DNA of 64,000 nucleotides, from NCBI RefSeq assembly GCF_010993965.1, contig NZ_WIXM01000001.1, forward strand, positions 1 through 64,000, read 5' to 3'. Of the stretch, positions 26,080 to 34,828 are shown in pieces (position 1 is the first letter of the stretch; the number at the start of each line of letters is the position of its first letter). The notes under the pieces were generated by a model, which made no database searches, had not been told where the DNA came from, and saw nothing but the letters and a program-made list of their open reading frames with translations. A program made the position numbers and the translations under genes. The DNA is from Gracilibacillus sp. YIM 98692 (GTDB lineage Bacteria > Bacillota > Bacilli > Bacillales > Amphibacillaceae).

Positions 26080-26874
26080 CTAAAGTTCTAGTGTTGCAAT
26101 AATGAGGTAATGATCAGAAGGATATGTTCCATTACATCTACTCCTATCCACCTCTGTCCTTAAAACCTTAAAGTTTGTTGAACAAAATATATAATCAATA
26201 GGATCTCCTTCTGTTCCTCCTGAAAAATGGTGGAATGTTTGGCCTGGCTCCCCATATAATGCTTTAAAAGTATCTTGTAATTTTGAAGTCTTTTCTTTGA
26301 TTGTTTCTTCCCCACGTAGAAAATGAATGACTTTATTATCTGAATTACTATTCAAATCCCCTGTTAAAATAACAGGAACCTTGCAATCTAAAGCATGCTC
26401 TCTAAGGTTTTCTGAAATTAAAGCGATTCCATTTTCCCTTGCTAATTGACTGACATGATCTAGATGCGTATTATACAACATAAACTCTTTGTCCAAGTCA
26501 TGTTTGAATCGAAAATGTCCCCATGTACATATTCTCGGAAAGTCACTTTCCCAACTAATACTGCCTGGTATATGAGGCGTATCTGATAACCAAAACTGCC
26601 CTGAATCTATACATTCGACTTTTTGTTGATCATAGAATATAGCACAATATTCATCATTGTTACCGCCTCTTCTTCCCTCGCCAATCCAACTATATTCCGG
26701 TAAAGTATTCTCGATATCTTGGATCATCCTTAACAATCCTTCTTGAATACCGAAAACACAAGGATGATGGTTTAGTATAATTTTGGGAACGATCGCAGCT
26801 CTATACTTCCAAGCATTCAATCCATCCTCCGGGACATCAACTCTTAAATTAAAAGTCATCACTTTCAGTTCCAT
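26080..26874 (-). CDS. Endonuclease/exonuclease/phosphatase (EEP) fold hydrolase
   Basis: 264 residues with the EEP-fold catalytic set: MTFNLRVD at the N-terminus, metal ligand Glu in FGIQEG, YNTHLDH, GDLNS, and SDH near the C-terminus. EEP enzymes are metal-dependent phosphodiesterases or phosphatases acting on DNA, sphingolipids or inositol phosphates; members in sugar-utilisation loci are of unknown substrate. No signal peptide, so cytoplasmic. The start at 26874 has GGGGAG upstream. A role removing a phosphoester decoration from an oligosaccharide is only a hypothesis. Confidence 0.82.
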   Translation of the reverse strand: MELKVMTFNLRVDVPEDGLNAWKYRAAIVPKIILNHHPCVFGIQEGLLRMIQDIENTLPEYSWIGEGRRGGNNDEYCAIFYDQQKVECIDSGQFWLSDTPHIPGSISWESDFPRICTWGHFRFKHDLDKEFMLYNTHLDHVSQLARENGIALISENLREHALDCKVPVILTGDLNSNSDNKVIHFLRGEETIKEKTSKLQDTFKALYGEPGQTFHHFSGGTEGDPIDYIFCSTNFKVLRTEVDRSRCNGTYPSDHYLIIATLEL

Positions 26875-27029
26875 TTTTTTCACTCCCCTTTCCCCATAAG
26901 AACAACCGTACAGTTATCGGATTATAATTAATTAGCACTCTGCATAGCTGAACAAAACTTCAACATAACCTGATAGGGATCTCTTACCAATCTAATGACT
27001 GATGAGTGCTAAATCCCCGCTGTGGAAAA

Positions 27030-27222
27030 ACACTCGCTTTCCGGGAACAGCACGTGTCCGAAGACCCCGGAAGAAGCGTCCTTTGCTTCTGAGGAGGCTG
27101 AGGCCGTGCCCGCGGAAAGCGAAATATGTTGGCGGAGCGTATTCTATCACTATTTTTCAAGAAGATTGGCAGAAAACCTAAAGAAAAGTAATGTCGCAGT
27201 ATATGGATACAACGAACTAGTT
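27030..27222. repeat. Long structured intergenic repeat, copy 2
   Basis: Second copy of the element at 143-335. Arms CTCGCTTTCCGGG and CCCGCGGAAAGCGA enclose the shared core, and a small inner stem AGAAGC / GCTTCT fills the variable segment, where copy 1 has an unrelated sequence. The tail GTCGCAGTATATGGATAC-AACGAAC matches copy 1. The remainder of the gap 26884-27292 has the promoter side of the EEP gene and the terminator at 27241. Confidence 0.75.
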
Positions 27223-27240
27223 ATTTCCTTTCTTTAAAAA

Positions 27241-27266
27241 AGGATCAACTTTTAATAGTTGATCCT
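27241..27266 (-). terminator. Terminator after the glycoamylase-like gene
   Basis: Perfect 10-bp stem AGGATCAACT / AGTTGATCCT. On the minus strand it lies just after the stop codon at 27293 and is followed by TTTTTTAAAG. Confidence 0.88.
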
Positions 27267-27292
27267 ATATCATTGACATCAAGGTGTTTCAT

Positions 27293-28570
27293 TTATTTTC
27301 TGATTGGACTCATGCGATCCGTAAAAAATGACATCCCTCTTTTAAAAGCAGTCAAACCATATAACATAGAGCTCCAATCTATTAACGTCACTTTCGTTGG
27401 ATACCACCTCTCTGGCTGTTCAAGATGCCACCAAGAATATCTGTGTAAACCATATTTGTAAGATGCACGAAGCTTTTGCTCATCCTCTTTATCATTATTA
27501 TTTGTATACTTATCATACGGTAAGTGAAGTTGGTATAACGCATATAAGTCATGAATCCCTGCAGGATATACTGGTAAGAAACCTGCAACAATATATGCGG
27601 ATGCTATATCTCCTGGCGAGTTATTAATTTGATCTGCATGATATCCTCCATGTAAACCATCATTAGGACCTGCACCATACCCCCATACATAGGAAGGAAC
27701 ATCGTCTAATTCCTTCCATTTTAATCGATCAGCCATACATGCATTTCGATAAAAATCCTGGTATACTGCACTATTTGCATATTCCGGCACTAAATAAAAA
27801 GGAAACTGATGAACAAACGAAGATAAAAAGGATTCTTTTCCATTAGTATCTGTCAGTACAGGAATATCTCGATATTCTAATTGTGGCAATTCATTTATTT
27901 TACTCTCTGCAAAATTTTCATTCCATAAAGCTTGAACCGCTTGATTTTCAGGGTTACCTAACATCGCAAGATATGCTACTAATACATATTCGTTATATGC
28001 AGGTAGCGGCATTATCCCTTCCCCATCTTTTACCACCATATTAATAGATCCAGTTTCTACATCCGCAACAACTATACTCCAATCAATTTCATGGAGAAGC
28101 TCATTCGCCATTTCATTTATCTCAGGATTAGAATCCTTAAAATGACTTCCTGCAAAAAGGGCTCCTGCGACTAATAATGACGTATCAATTGTTGATAGTT
28201 CTGACTGTAAATTCTCTCCTGTGTTCATATCAACAAAGTGAGCAAAGAAACCAGCCTTTTCATCACGAGCTACTTGACATCCATCAATTCTTCCTGTAAC
28301 AGCATGTAAGGTGGTTACCGCCTTTTTAGCGGCATCTTCATCCCAACCTTCCTCATCTGCTACACACAGACCTATGAGACCAACTCCAGTTGCAGCGATG
28401 GAACAACGTTGATCAGGATTTTTTTCAAAAGTCATATAACCATCCGCATATAAACCTGTCTTAGGTTGCCTGGATGCATCTAATAACTGATACGAATCTT
28501 GATATTGACGATCAAAAAAACCCTTTACATGATTTGGTAAATATTTATAATTCTCTGTCGTAATACTCAT
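27293..28570 (-). CDS. Cytoplasmic glycoamylase-domain-like (alpha/alpha)6 glycosidase, divergent
   Basis: 425-residue protein. Its first half follows the glycoamylase domain pattern (PF10091, the fold of GH144 beta-1,2-glucanases): CSIAATGVGLIGLC, GFFAHFVDMNTGE, LSTIDTSLLVAGALFAGSHF, then a YNEYVLVAYLAMLG segment and SFVHQFPFYLVP. The second half diverges (YVWGYGAGPNDGLHGGYHADQINNSPGDIASAYIVAGFLP). No signal peptide, unlike the paralogue-like protein at 34829. Cotranscribed with sulfatase 2, 14 bp away, and ended by a strong terminator. Probably cleaves a desulfated or sulfated oligosaccharide inside the cell; substrate unknown. Confidence 0.7.
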   Translation of the reverse strand: MSITTENYKYLPNHVKGFFDRQYQDSYQLLDASRQPKTGLYADGYMTFEKNPDQRCSIAATGVGLIGLCVADEEGWDEDAAKKAVTTLHAVTGRIDGCQVARDEKAGFFAHFVDMNTGENLQSELSTIDTSLLVAGALFAGSHFKDSNPEINEMANELLHEIDWSIVVADVETGSINMVVKDGEGIMPLPAYNEYVLVAYLAMLGNPENQAVQALWNENFAESKINELPQLEYRDIPVLTDTNGKESFLSSFVHQFPFYLVPEYANSAVYQDFYRNACMADRLKWKELDDVPSYVWGYGAGPNDGLHGGYHADQINNSPGDIASAYIVAGFLPVYPAGIHDLYALYQLHLPYDKYTNNNDKEDEQKLRASYKYGLHRYSWWHLEQPERWYPTKVTLIDWSSMLYGLTAFKRGMSFFTDRMSPIRK

Positions 28571-28584
28571 TTTCGAATGACTCC

Positions 28585-30054
28585 TTAATTCAGCTTATTA
28601 TAGATTTTTTGAAATTTCTGATGCCGTTTTTCTAGTTTTTCTGCAGCATCGTCTCTACCTTCATTTCTTAGCTTTTTTACATAATTCTCGAAATTTCCTC
28701 TTGTATGGAACGGTCCGCCTTCTTGAATAACGTTCCACATTGGATCTGTTGGAGAATCCGATGTAACCATTTGCTCGGCCACCCATTCATCCAATAATCT
28801 TAGACCTTTAGCTACAACTTCTGGCTTTTCATCTACCAAATTAGTTGTCTCATGTGGATCGTTTTCAATATCAAACAACATTAAATCAGGAAAATCCTTT
28901 AACCCATCATGATAAGTGCGAATTAATATCCAATTATCAAAACGAACCCCTCTCTGGCAACTCCATGCAGCTTGACTAACGACTAAATAATCACGACCTG
29001 CTGCTTCTCCATTGGTAATCGTTGGGAGAAAACTTGTCCCATCCCATCTTTCACGTGGTTCTGCTCCAATTAATTCGACTAAAGTTGGCCCTAAATCAAT
29101 TTGATAGTGAAATTCTTCATCTACATGACCTTGCTTTATATCTGGACCAGCCATAATTAATGGGATACGGCTTGTAATATGATCTGCTGTCTGATGATCA
29201 CCGTATATATTTAACTCACCTTGATTTTCACCGTGATCAGCAGAAATAATAATTGTTGTTTCTTCTAACATTCCTTCCTCTTCTAATGCTTGAAGAAGTT
29301 GACCTACATGATCGTCTACATGTCTGATCGCTGTATCATAACCATCGATCCAACGTTTAAAATCTTCACGGCAAGAGATTTCTTCAGGTAAATTTGGCCA
29401 TTGATCTCTTGCTGGTAACTCTCGAGCACTCATTGGGCCAAAACTCTCCCGATGCTGTGCAATGATATCATCTGTCAACCAATCAGGGGCCGGAGCGTGT
29501 TCGAATGGATTACCATAGTCCGCAGGTGTACGGTAAGGTGTATGCGGATCCCAGAAATTAAGGTATAAAAACCAGTCTTCTTTTTCCGTTCCTTTACCTT
29601 TTATCCAATTTAAAGCTTCTTTTGATACATCACCTGCTGTTTCACCAGCATGTTTACCTGTATCATGCATTTCCAGAAAACCTTCCAACACATTCCACTT
29701 TGCATGACGTCCAGGAAATGGACTAATCATAGCAGTATGATGACCTCTAAACCGAAGATCTTCTACCCAAGCTTGATAAGGTGTGTGATGATGATTAAAA
29801 GGTCTGTCTGCACCTATTGGTCGAACATCTGCATCTAACCCACCATGATTAATGGATCCAGTATGAATACCAAATCTTGAATTAAACATCGCATTACGTG
29901 ATGGTGCACATGGAGCATCGGATGCATAATAGTTTGTAAAAGTAACTCCATTTTCAGCAATACGGTCAATGTTTGGTGATGTATTGCGATGGTATCCATA
30001 TGCCCCCAGATGGTCAGGTCTTAATGAATCAATATCAATATACAATATTTTCAT
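28585..30054 (-). CDS. Type I (formylglycine) sulfatase, cytoplasmic, paralogue 2
   Basis: 489 residues, paralogous to the sulfatase at 20718 with the same architecture: IDIDSLRPDHLG metal site, Cys49 in CAPSR for formylglycine, and ISADHGENQGE. No signal peptide. First gene of a two-gene unit with the glycoamylase-like protein, divergent from the AraC gene at 30269, which probably controls it. A duplicated pair with conserved active-site surroundings suggests two positions or linkages on the same substrate class. Confidence 0.88.
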   Translation of the reverse strand: MKILYIDIDSLRPDHLGAYGYHRNTSPNIDRIAENGVTFTNYYASDAPCAPSRNAMFNSRFGIHTGSINHGGLDADVRPIGADRPFNHHHTPYQAWVEDLRFRGHHTAMISPFPGRHAKWNVLEGFLEMHDTGKHAGETAGDVSKEALNWIKGKGTEKEDWFLYLNFWDPHTPYRTPADYGNPFEHAPAPDWLTDDIIAQHRESFGPMSARELPARDQWPNLPEEISCREDFKRWIDGYDTAIRHVDDHVGQLLQALEEEGMLEETTIIISADHGENQGELNIYGDHQTADHITSRIPLIMAGPDIKQGHVDEEFHYQIDLGPTLVELIGAEPRERWDGTSFLPTITNGEAAGRDYLVVSQAAWSCQRGVRFDNWILIRTYHDGLKDFPDLMLFDIENDPHETTNLVDEKPEVVAKGLRLLDEWVAEQMVTSDSPTDPMWNVIQEGGPFHTRGNFENYVKKLRNEGRDDAAEKLEKRHQKFQKIYNKLN

Positions 30055-30268
30055 GATTATCTCCTCGCTTTTTTAATATTGGATAATTCATCATATAAAA
30101 CACAAATTTTCAATCAAATATTTTATAATATTAATGCCTTAACAAGGCACTAACATTACTATATATTGTCTATAGATATCATATTAGTTATAGAGTATAA
30201 TTTAAATAAACAAAATCATAATATTTGTATAATTCATCAAATTATTTCACAAGGAGAAATCGGAATTT
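30055..30268. promoter_or_regulatory. Divergent promoter region
   Basis: 214-bp very AT-rich gap between sulfatase 2 and the AraC gene, which start away from each other. Ribosome sites are GAGGAG on the minus strand and AAGGAG on the plus strand. A small inverted repeat GCCTTAACAAGGC lies near 30135. No convincing -35/-10 pair could be fixed by eye. Confidence 0.45.
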
Positions 30269-31042
30269 ATGTTTAAAATAGAAGGTGTATATCATGATGT
30301 AGATCCATATTGGAGTACGGAAAAAGCAAGGGGATTATATACATTCGTGTATGTTACAGAAGGTACAGTCGTCTATTTCATTGAAAATAAACAGATAGAA
30401 TTAGAAAAGGGAGAATGTTTATGGATACCTGATAACTTATATCGTGCATGGAAAAATCACGAAACCAAAACCCACCGTAAATATACAGTGTTATTTTCGA
30501 CTGAAACACATACCTTAGATTTTCCATTACCATTTCCAAAGAAAGATCAACTCTTTCGATATACTCCGAGGAATTTAGCTTATTTTGAACAACGTCTCTC
30601 ATTTTTATATGTACAGTGGCTAGGTAAAAGAACTTATTACGAGCATTTATCTAGCAATATATTATCCGAGCTATTACTACTAATTTCTCAAGAAAGGTTT
30701 GAACAAAATGCTTCACCTGAAAAAGAAAAGTTGGTTAGGAAACTTCAAGAGTACATCCTTTACAATTTTCGAGAAAACATTACAATTGATGAATTATCCA
30801 AAATGGCAGGTATTTCGCCAAACTATGTTACTGTATTATTTAAAGAAGTAATCGGGGTAACACCCATACAGTATTTACATCAAACACGTGTTAATATGGC
30901 ATGGAATTTATTCAATAATACACAAATGACTGTAAAAGAAGCAGCGGAATATCTAGGTTATTGTGATCAATCCTATTTTAATCGGATGTTCAAAAAATGG
31001 ATGGGGATACCCCCATCTCAAGCTAGTTCAAATAAAAAATGA
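30269..31042 (+). CDS. AraC-family transcriptional regulator
   Basis: 257 residues: cupin-like sensing half (TFVYVTEGTVVYFIENKQIELEKGECLWIPDNLYRAW) and C-terminal AraC HTH pair (ITIDELSKMAGISPNYVTVLFKEVIGVTPIQYLHQTRV ... GYCDQSYFNRMFKKWMGIPP). Ribosome site AAGGAGAAATCGG. The only plus-strand gene of the region, divergent from sulfatase 2, which suggests it activates that unit. Confidence 0.9.
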   Translation: MFKIEGVYHDVDPYWSTEKARGLYTFVYVTEGTVVYFIENKQIELEKGECLWIPDNLYRAWKNHETKTHRKYTVLFSTETHTLDFPLPFPKKDQLFRYTPRNLAYFEQRLSFLYVQWLGKRTYYEHLSSNILSELLLLISQERFEQNASPEKEKLVRKLQEYILYNFRENITIDELSKMAGISPNYVTVLFKEVIGVTPIQYLHQTRVNMAWNLFNNTQMTVKEAAEYLGYCDQSYFNRMFKKWMGIPPSQASSNKK

Positions 31043-31059
31043 AATGTACTTAAAGAAAA

Positions 31060-31150
31060 CTAGGCGATTGCCGAGCCCTTTAGGCGACAGCAGAGCCGTA
31101 GTTGCACTTATCTATATTCCTAAATTGTCCACTACGTCGAGATGGCTTCC
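31060..31150. repeat. Dispersed intergenic repeat fragment
   Basis: GCGATTGCCGAGCCCTTTAGGCGA, then AGAGCCGTAGT, then TGCACTTATCTATATTCCTAA, then CTACGTCGAGATGG; the second part matches about 9162-9230. It follows the AraC stop codon. Confidence 0.45.
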
Positions 31151-31186
31151 ATGCTGACAATTTATGCTTTCCTATAAGGTAAAGAA

Positions 31187-31216
31187 AAGGAGCTGTCTCA
31201 AAAGTCAGCTCCTTTA
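31187..31216. terminator. Bidirectional terminator
   Basis: Perfect 10-bp stem AAAGGAGCTG / CAGCTCCTTT between the convergent AraC gene and the GH172 gene. On the minus strand it ends in TTTTCTTT, closing the long catabolic operon. Confidence 0.85.
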
Positions 31217-31244
31217 CATGGTCTTTCATAATTGGAAAACCCTC

Positions 31245-32327
31245 TTAAATAACTTCGAGGTCATCTTTTCCTGGCAATTCTGGAAACGGATGATGCGGTT
31301 CGGTTTGATACCAATAGGAAACAGAAGCAATATCATCTTTTCTAGCTTCGTACCGGCCGCCTGACCTCCAGCCTAATGCTTGAATCGTTACTTTCAAGTC
31401 TTCTTCAAAACGTATAGGGTCCATAATATGCCAGCGATACATACCAAATCGTTGATTGGCTTGATAAAGTCCATCTGGTTTTATTACTTGATGAAATCCT
31501 AAAAACGGGGTGGAAAATGTTCCATATTCACCCTTAGGCTGTTCAAAATTCCATGCTCCTCCAAAATAATCTTCTGTACCCGTGCCACATATAGTCGGAA
31601 ATTCTACATCACCATCTAAGTAAAATTTAATTTCTCCTTCTCCCCACCAATTATTACTATTAACTTGCCAAGCTAAATACGTTCCAACATAATGACCTTT
31701 CCCTTTAATACCATCGACTAATGTATGAACTTGTTTCTCTTGAAGTGGATTACTTCTGCGCCATTGCGCATGAAAATATGCCATGTCTTCGGGGATTTCG
31801 GTTAAAGCATAATCGATTTGGTAATATAAAATCGTTTCATAGTCTGCTCTATTTTCTATTATTATTTTTGCGGCACGTCGAAACGGCATTTCCCAATAAC
31901 TATTAAAGCCACCTGCCGGGTTTACTGAAACCGGCAGTGAATTAACATTTGTTCGTTCACACCACCCGTTACAAAAGAAATCACCTAAAGGGACCCTTAC
32001 CGATGGTTCTTTTTCATCATCCCAATAAATATGAAAGATAAAATCTCTCCAAGCATGTGGTGCACAAGTCATCCACATATGCTGAATAACACCTGGCCCT
32101 TCTATATCCGCAAGGACAAATGAGCCATTAGCAGGAATGGCTACAGAAGGAGAGACTTTCCAACCTTGTCCTAAATCTCTTGCAGCCTCTGATCCCGTTC
32201 CTTCTACCGCCATTCCAGCTTTTCCTTTTTCCCCTGTGAAATTTTCAGCACTAATCGAACGTGATTTAGCATTTGATAGCTTAGCTAAATTACCTAATCC
32301 CATACCCAAACCATTAAATAGATTCAT
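31245..32327 (-). CDS. DUF2961 / GH172-family glycosidase-like protein
   Basis: 360 residues of the DUF2961 family, now GH172, whose characterised members cleave furanosides such as alpha-D-fructofuranoside and D-arabinofuranoside bonds with two glutamates. Seen: GPGVIQHMWMTC, VPLGDFFCNGW, and the conserved GTGTEDYFGGAW with a candidate catalytic Glu near residue 250. No signal peptide, so cytoplasmic. Last gene of the operon, 50 bp downstream of the GH35 gene. Its substrate here is not predictable; its presence beside a GH94/GH144-like set suggests the imported oligosaccharide has a second type of sugar. Confidence 0.87.
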   Translation of the reverse strand: MNLFNGLGMGLGNLAKLSNAKSRSISAENFTGEKGKAGMAVEGTGSEAARDLGQGWKVSPSVAIPANGSFVLADIEGPGVIQHMWMTCAPHAWRDFIFHIYWDDEKEPSVRVPLGDFFCNGWCERTNVNSLPVSVNPAGGFNSYWEMPFRRAAKIIIENRADYETILYYQIDYALTEIPEDMAYFHAQWRRSNPLQEKQVHTLVDGIKGKGHYVGTYLAWQVNSNNWWGEGEIKFYLDGDVEFPTICGTGTEDYFGGAWNFEQPKGEYGTFSTPFLGFHQVIKPDGLYQANQRFGMYRWHIMDPIRFEEDLKVTIQALGWRSGGRYEARKDDIASVSYWYQTEPHHPFPELPGKDDLEVI

Positions 32328-32376
32328 AAATGAATTTCTCCTCCTTTAATATGGTTAATATAAGCTGTCAGGACTT

Positions 32377-34794
32377 TTAAACTCGGAACTGAACCACGCA
32401 CTCATCATCAATCTTTGCATTCTTCTTTGAGAAAATATAAGTTACCTTACCATCTTTTTTGATAATATAGTCCTCACTAGGAAGAATTTCGCGTTCTGTT
32501 TCTATAGAAATAATATCCTCCTTTTGTGTGAGACGAAATGCAATAAAATCCTTGTCCACTTTTGTAATCTCGGCAGTGGAATAATTAATTTGCACATCTT
32601 CAAACCTAACATTTATAGGTAGCATCACACCTTCTTTACTTTGAAGGGATAATTTTCGTCCATCGAAAAGCTTTTGATCGTCATAATATATATGCGTTTC
32701 TTTTTCAAATCCATCTAAATTAAGAATATGCAAAAAGGCTTCTCCATTAGCTGTTGCTGTTGACGTCATAAAAATGCCGTGGTATTTACTATCATTTGTT
32801 AATCGTGCTTTAGATCCTAACCTCTCCAATGCTTGCTTGAACAAGTCCATATCACAAACAAATGGGGTTGCAATCACAATCGCCTTTCCTTTACCGACTT
32901 GACATTCAAAACCACACGTTTCATCTGTCCCATACACACGGAAAAGCGACTCTACTTGTCGATCAAAATCAAAAACTTGCGCTTTATGAACGCGAATTTC
33001 TGCGCGATCTTTTGCCCATCCATCAGCATATACCGATAAAGCAAATTCTGGACCAGCTAAACTCATTCCTTTAGGCCGTGCTCCCATTGCATTTGCTAAC
33101 AACTCACATGGATTACCTTCCATATCATGGGTAGGTACTTCACCATAAAGAAGTATAGCGCCTCCATCCTCTAAAAACTGTACCAATTTTTCTTGGATTT
33201 CTTTATGCATGTAACGTGCTGAAGGTAATGCGATCACCGATGTATCAGAAATATTTATAGGTTTATTTTGAATATCCACCGAACCATAACGATAGCCATT
33301 AAGCAACATTGCCCGTGCCATATTTTCCCATGCTGCCGTCGATCGATTTGCCTCAATATTTTGATAGATCTCACGCGTTTTAGAACTTTTTGGATAGCAT
33401 GCCTCTGTCATATAGTAATCCGGAATAAAAGCAAAAGCCACGTTGTCCCGTTGCTCATTCATTTCTGCAAGTTTATCTGAAACAGCCATGATCGTCTTAA
33501 TAGATCTCGCCATTCTAGGAAATGTATAATTCAATTCTCCTTCAGGACTTATTGGCGCGGCAAAACCATGTCGTTCTCCCGTATTCGCAATTCGATCATT
33601 ACCGTCATGATATTTTTTGTCAAAACGATAGTTTCTGCCACCTGTCATCAGGTAGTAATTGAGGAGACGATTTCCTTGTGCAATACACATACGCGCCTTA
33701 AAATCAGATGCTGAAGGATCTAATCGCCCGCTAAAATTATTACCAAAATTTCCATCCCCACAGTTAAATTCAACGGAAGTTAACGGCTGATCTGAGTTTT
33801 GAACAGCATCCATAAAGCCATTAATTAAATATAGGTCTTGGAAACTTTGCATGTTACAATCACCAAAGTAAATATCAGAACCTGAAAGGTAACCTTCTCC
33901 CTGTATATACGATTCATATAACTGACTAATCCCTATTGGAAAAGTAAATCCTCTTCCACCGCCAGTTCCGTGAATATTCACTACGAAAGGAATATCTTTT
34001 ACACCAAACTCTTCTGCATATTCTCTTAATATGGCTACATAACGAGCAAATCGATATCTCATATAGTACCCTAAATCAAAATGAAGCTTTGTTGCATACG
34101 CTTCTTTCGGTGAACGAATCGCTTGATTGCGTTCTACAGTATCATTTAAAGGAAAGGGATATCGTTTCTTTAACGTTTCTTCATCATAACGCCCCTTTAA
34201 CCAATTGGTAAATTCATTCAAATTATGCTCTGTTAAATCAGGGCAATTGCTAACCCATGAGAGCATACCAATCTCATTATCCAATTGAACCGCTATAATA
34301 TTCCCGCCATTTTTCTGTAATCTTGGTGCAGCAATATCCATTACAGCAGCATACCAATTCTTTACATGCTGTAAAAAACTTGGAGCAGTATAATCAAGTG
34401 TTTTTGCTAATGTTTTCTTTCCATCCCATGTAACCGGAATGATTTCAGGATGTTCTTCGATTACCCAATTGGGAATACCTTCATTCTTCATTTCAGCCAT
34501 GATGAAAGGACCTGGACGCAAGAAAAAATACAAGTCATTTTCAGCACATAAGTCAATAAACCCTTTTAAATCGAGCTCTGGCCGTGTCGAACCGTCCAAA
34601 TCAATCTCTCCTTGCACTTCTTCATGGCAAAGCCAAGGAACATAGGTTGCCACAGCATTACACCCAGCCATTTTTAATTTATCAATACGATCTTGCCATT
34701 CGGATCGATCTAATCGAAAATAATGGATTTCTCCACACATAATGATTTGAGGTTTTCCATCAATGATAATCTGTTTATCTTTTATCTCAATCAC
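32377..34794 (-). CDS. GH35-family protein with GATase-like domain (beta-galactosidase or beta-1,2-glucosyltransferase type)
   Basis: 805 residues. N-terminal GH35 TIM barrel: CGEIHYFRLDRSEW, TYVPWLCHE, acid/base Glu in VQLDNEIG near residue 174, nucleophile Glu in SVEFNCGDG near 340. Middle part (about 480-590) resembles the GATase-like trimerisation domain, then a C-terminal beta-rich region. No signal peptide, so cytoplasmic. GTG start at 34794 with AAAGGAT upstream. Most GH35 are beta-galactosidases, but one GH35 enzyme is a beta-1,2-glucosyltransferase; the adjacent GH94 gene makes the latter worth testing. A second copy lies at 53403. Confidence 0.87.
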   Translation of the reverse strand: MIEIKDKQIIIDGKPQIIMCGEIHYFRLDRSEWQDRIDKLKMAGCNAVATYVPWLCHEEVQGEIDLDGSTRPELDLKGFIDLCAENDLYFFLRPGPFIMAEMKNEGIPNWVIEEHPEIIPVTWDGKKTLAKTLDYTAPSFLQHVKNWYAAVMDIAAPRLQKNGGNIIAVQLDNEIGMLSWVSNCPDLTEHNLNEFTNWLKGRYDEETLKKRYPFPLNDTVERNQAIRSPKEAYATKLHFDLGYYMRYRFARYVAILREYAEEFGVKDIPFVVNIHGTGGGRGFTFPIGISQLYESYIQGEGYLSGSDIYFGDCNMQSFQDLYLINGFMDAVQNSDQPLTSVEFNCGDGNFGNNFSGRLDPSASDFKARMCIAQGNRLLNYYLMTGGRNYRFDKKYHDGNDRIANTGERHGFAAPISPEGELNYTFPRMARSIKTIMAVSDKLAEMNEQRDNVAFAFIPDYYMTEACYPKSSKTREIYQNIEANRSTAAWENMARAMLLNGYRYGSVDIQNKPINISDTSVIALPSARYMHKEIQEKLVQFLEDGGAILLYGEVPTHDMEGNPCELLANAMGARPKGMSLAGPEFALSVYADGWAKDRAEIRVHKAQVFDFDRQVESLFRVYGTDETCGFECQVGKGKAIVIATPFVCDMDLFKQALERLGSKARLTNDSKYHGIFMTSTATANGEAFLHILNLDGFEKETHIYYDDQKLFDGRKLSLQSKEGVMLPINVRFEDVQINYSTAEITKVDKDFIAFRLTQKEDIISIETEREILPSEDYIIKKDGKVTYIFSKKNAKIDDECVVQFRV

Positions 34795-34828
34795 ATTTCA
34801 TCATCCTTTCATATTCTTGATAGATTGG

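Noticed and set aside
27022-27237. 71-residue plus-strand open frame
   Set aside because: It covers copy 2 of the same repeat; the frame is an effect of GC-rich repeat sequence.
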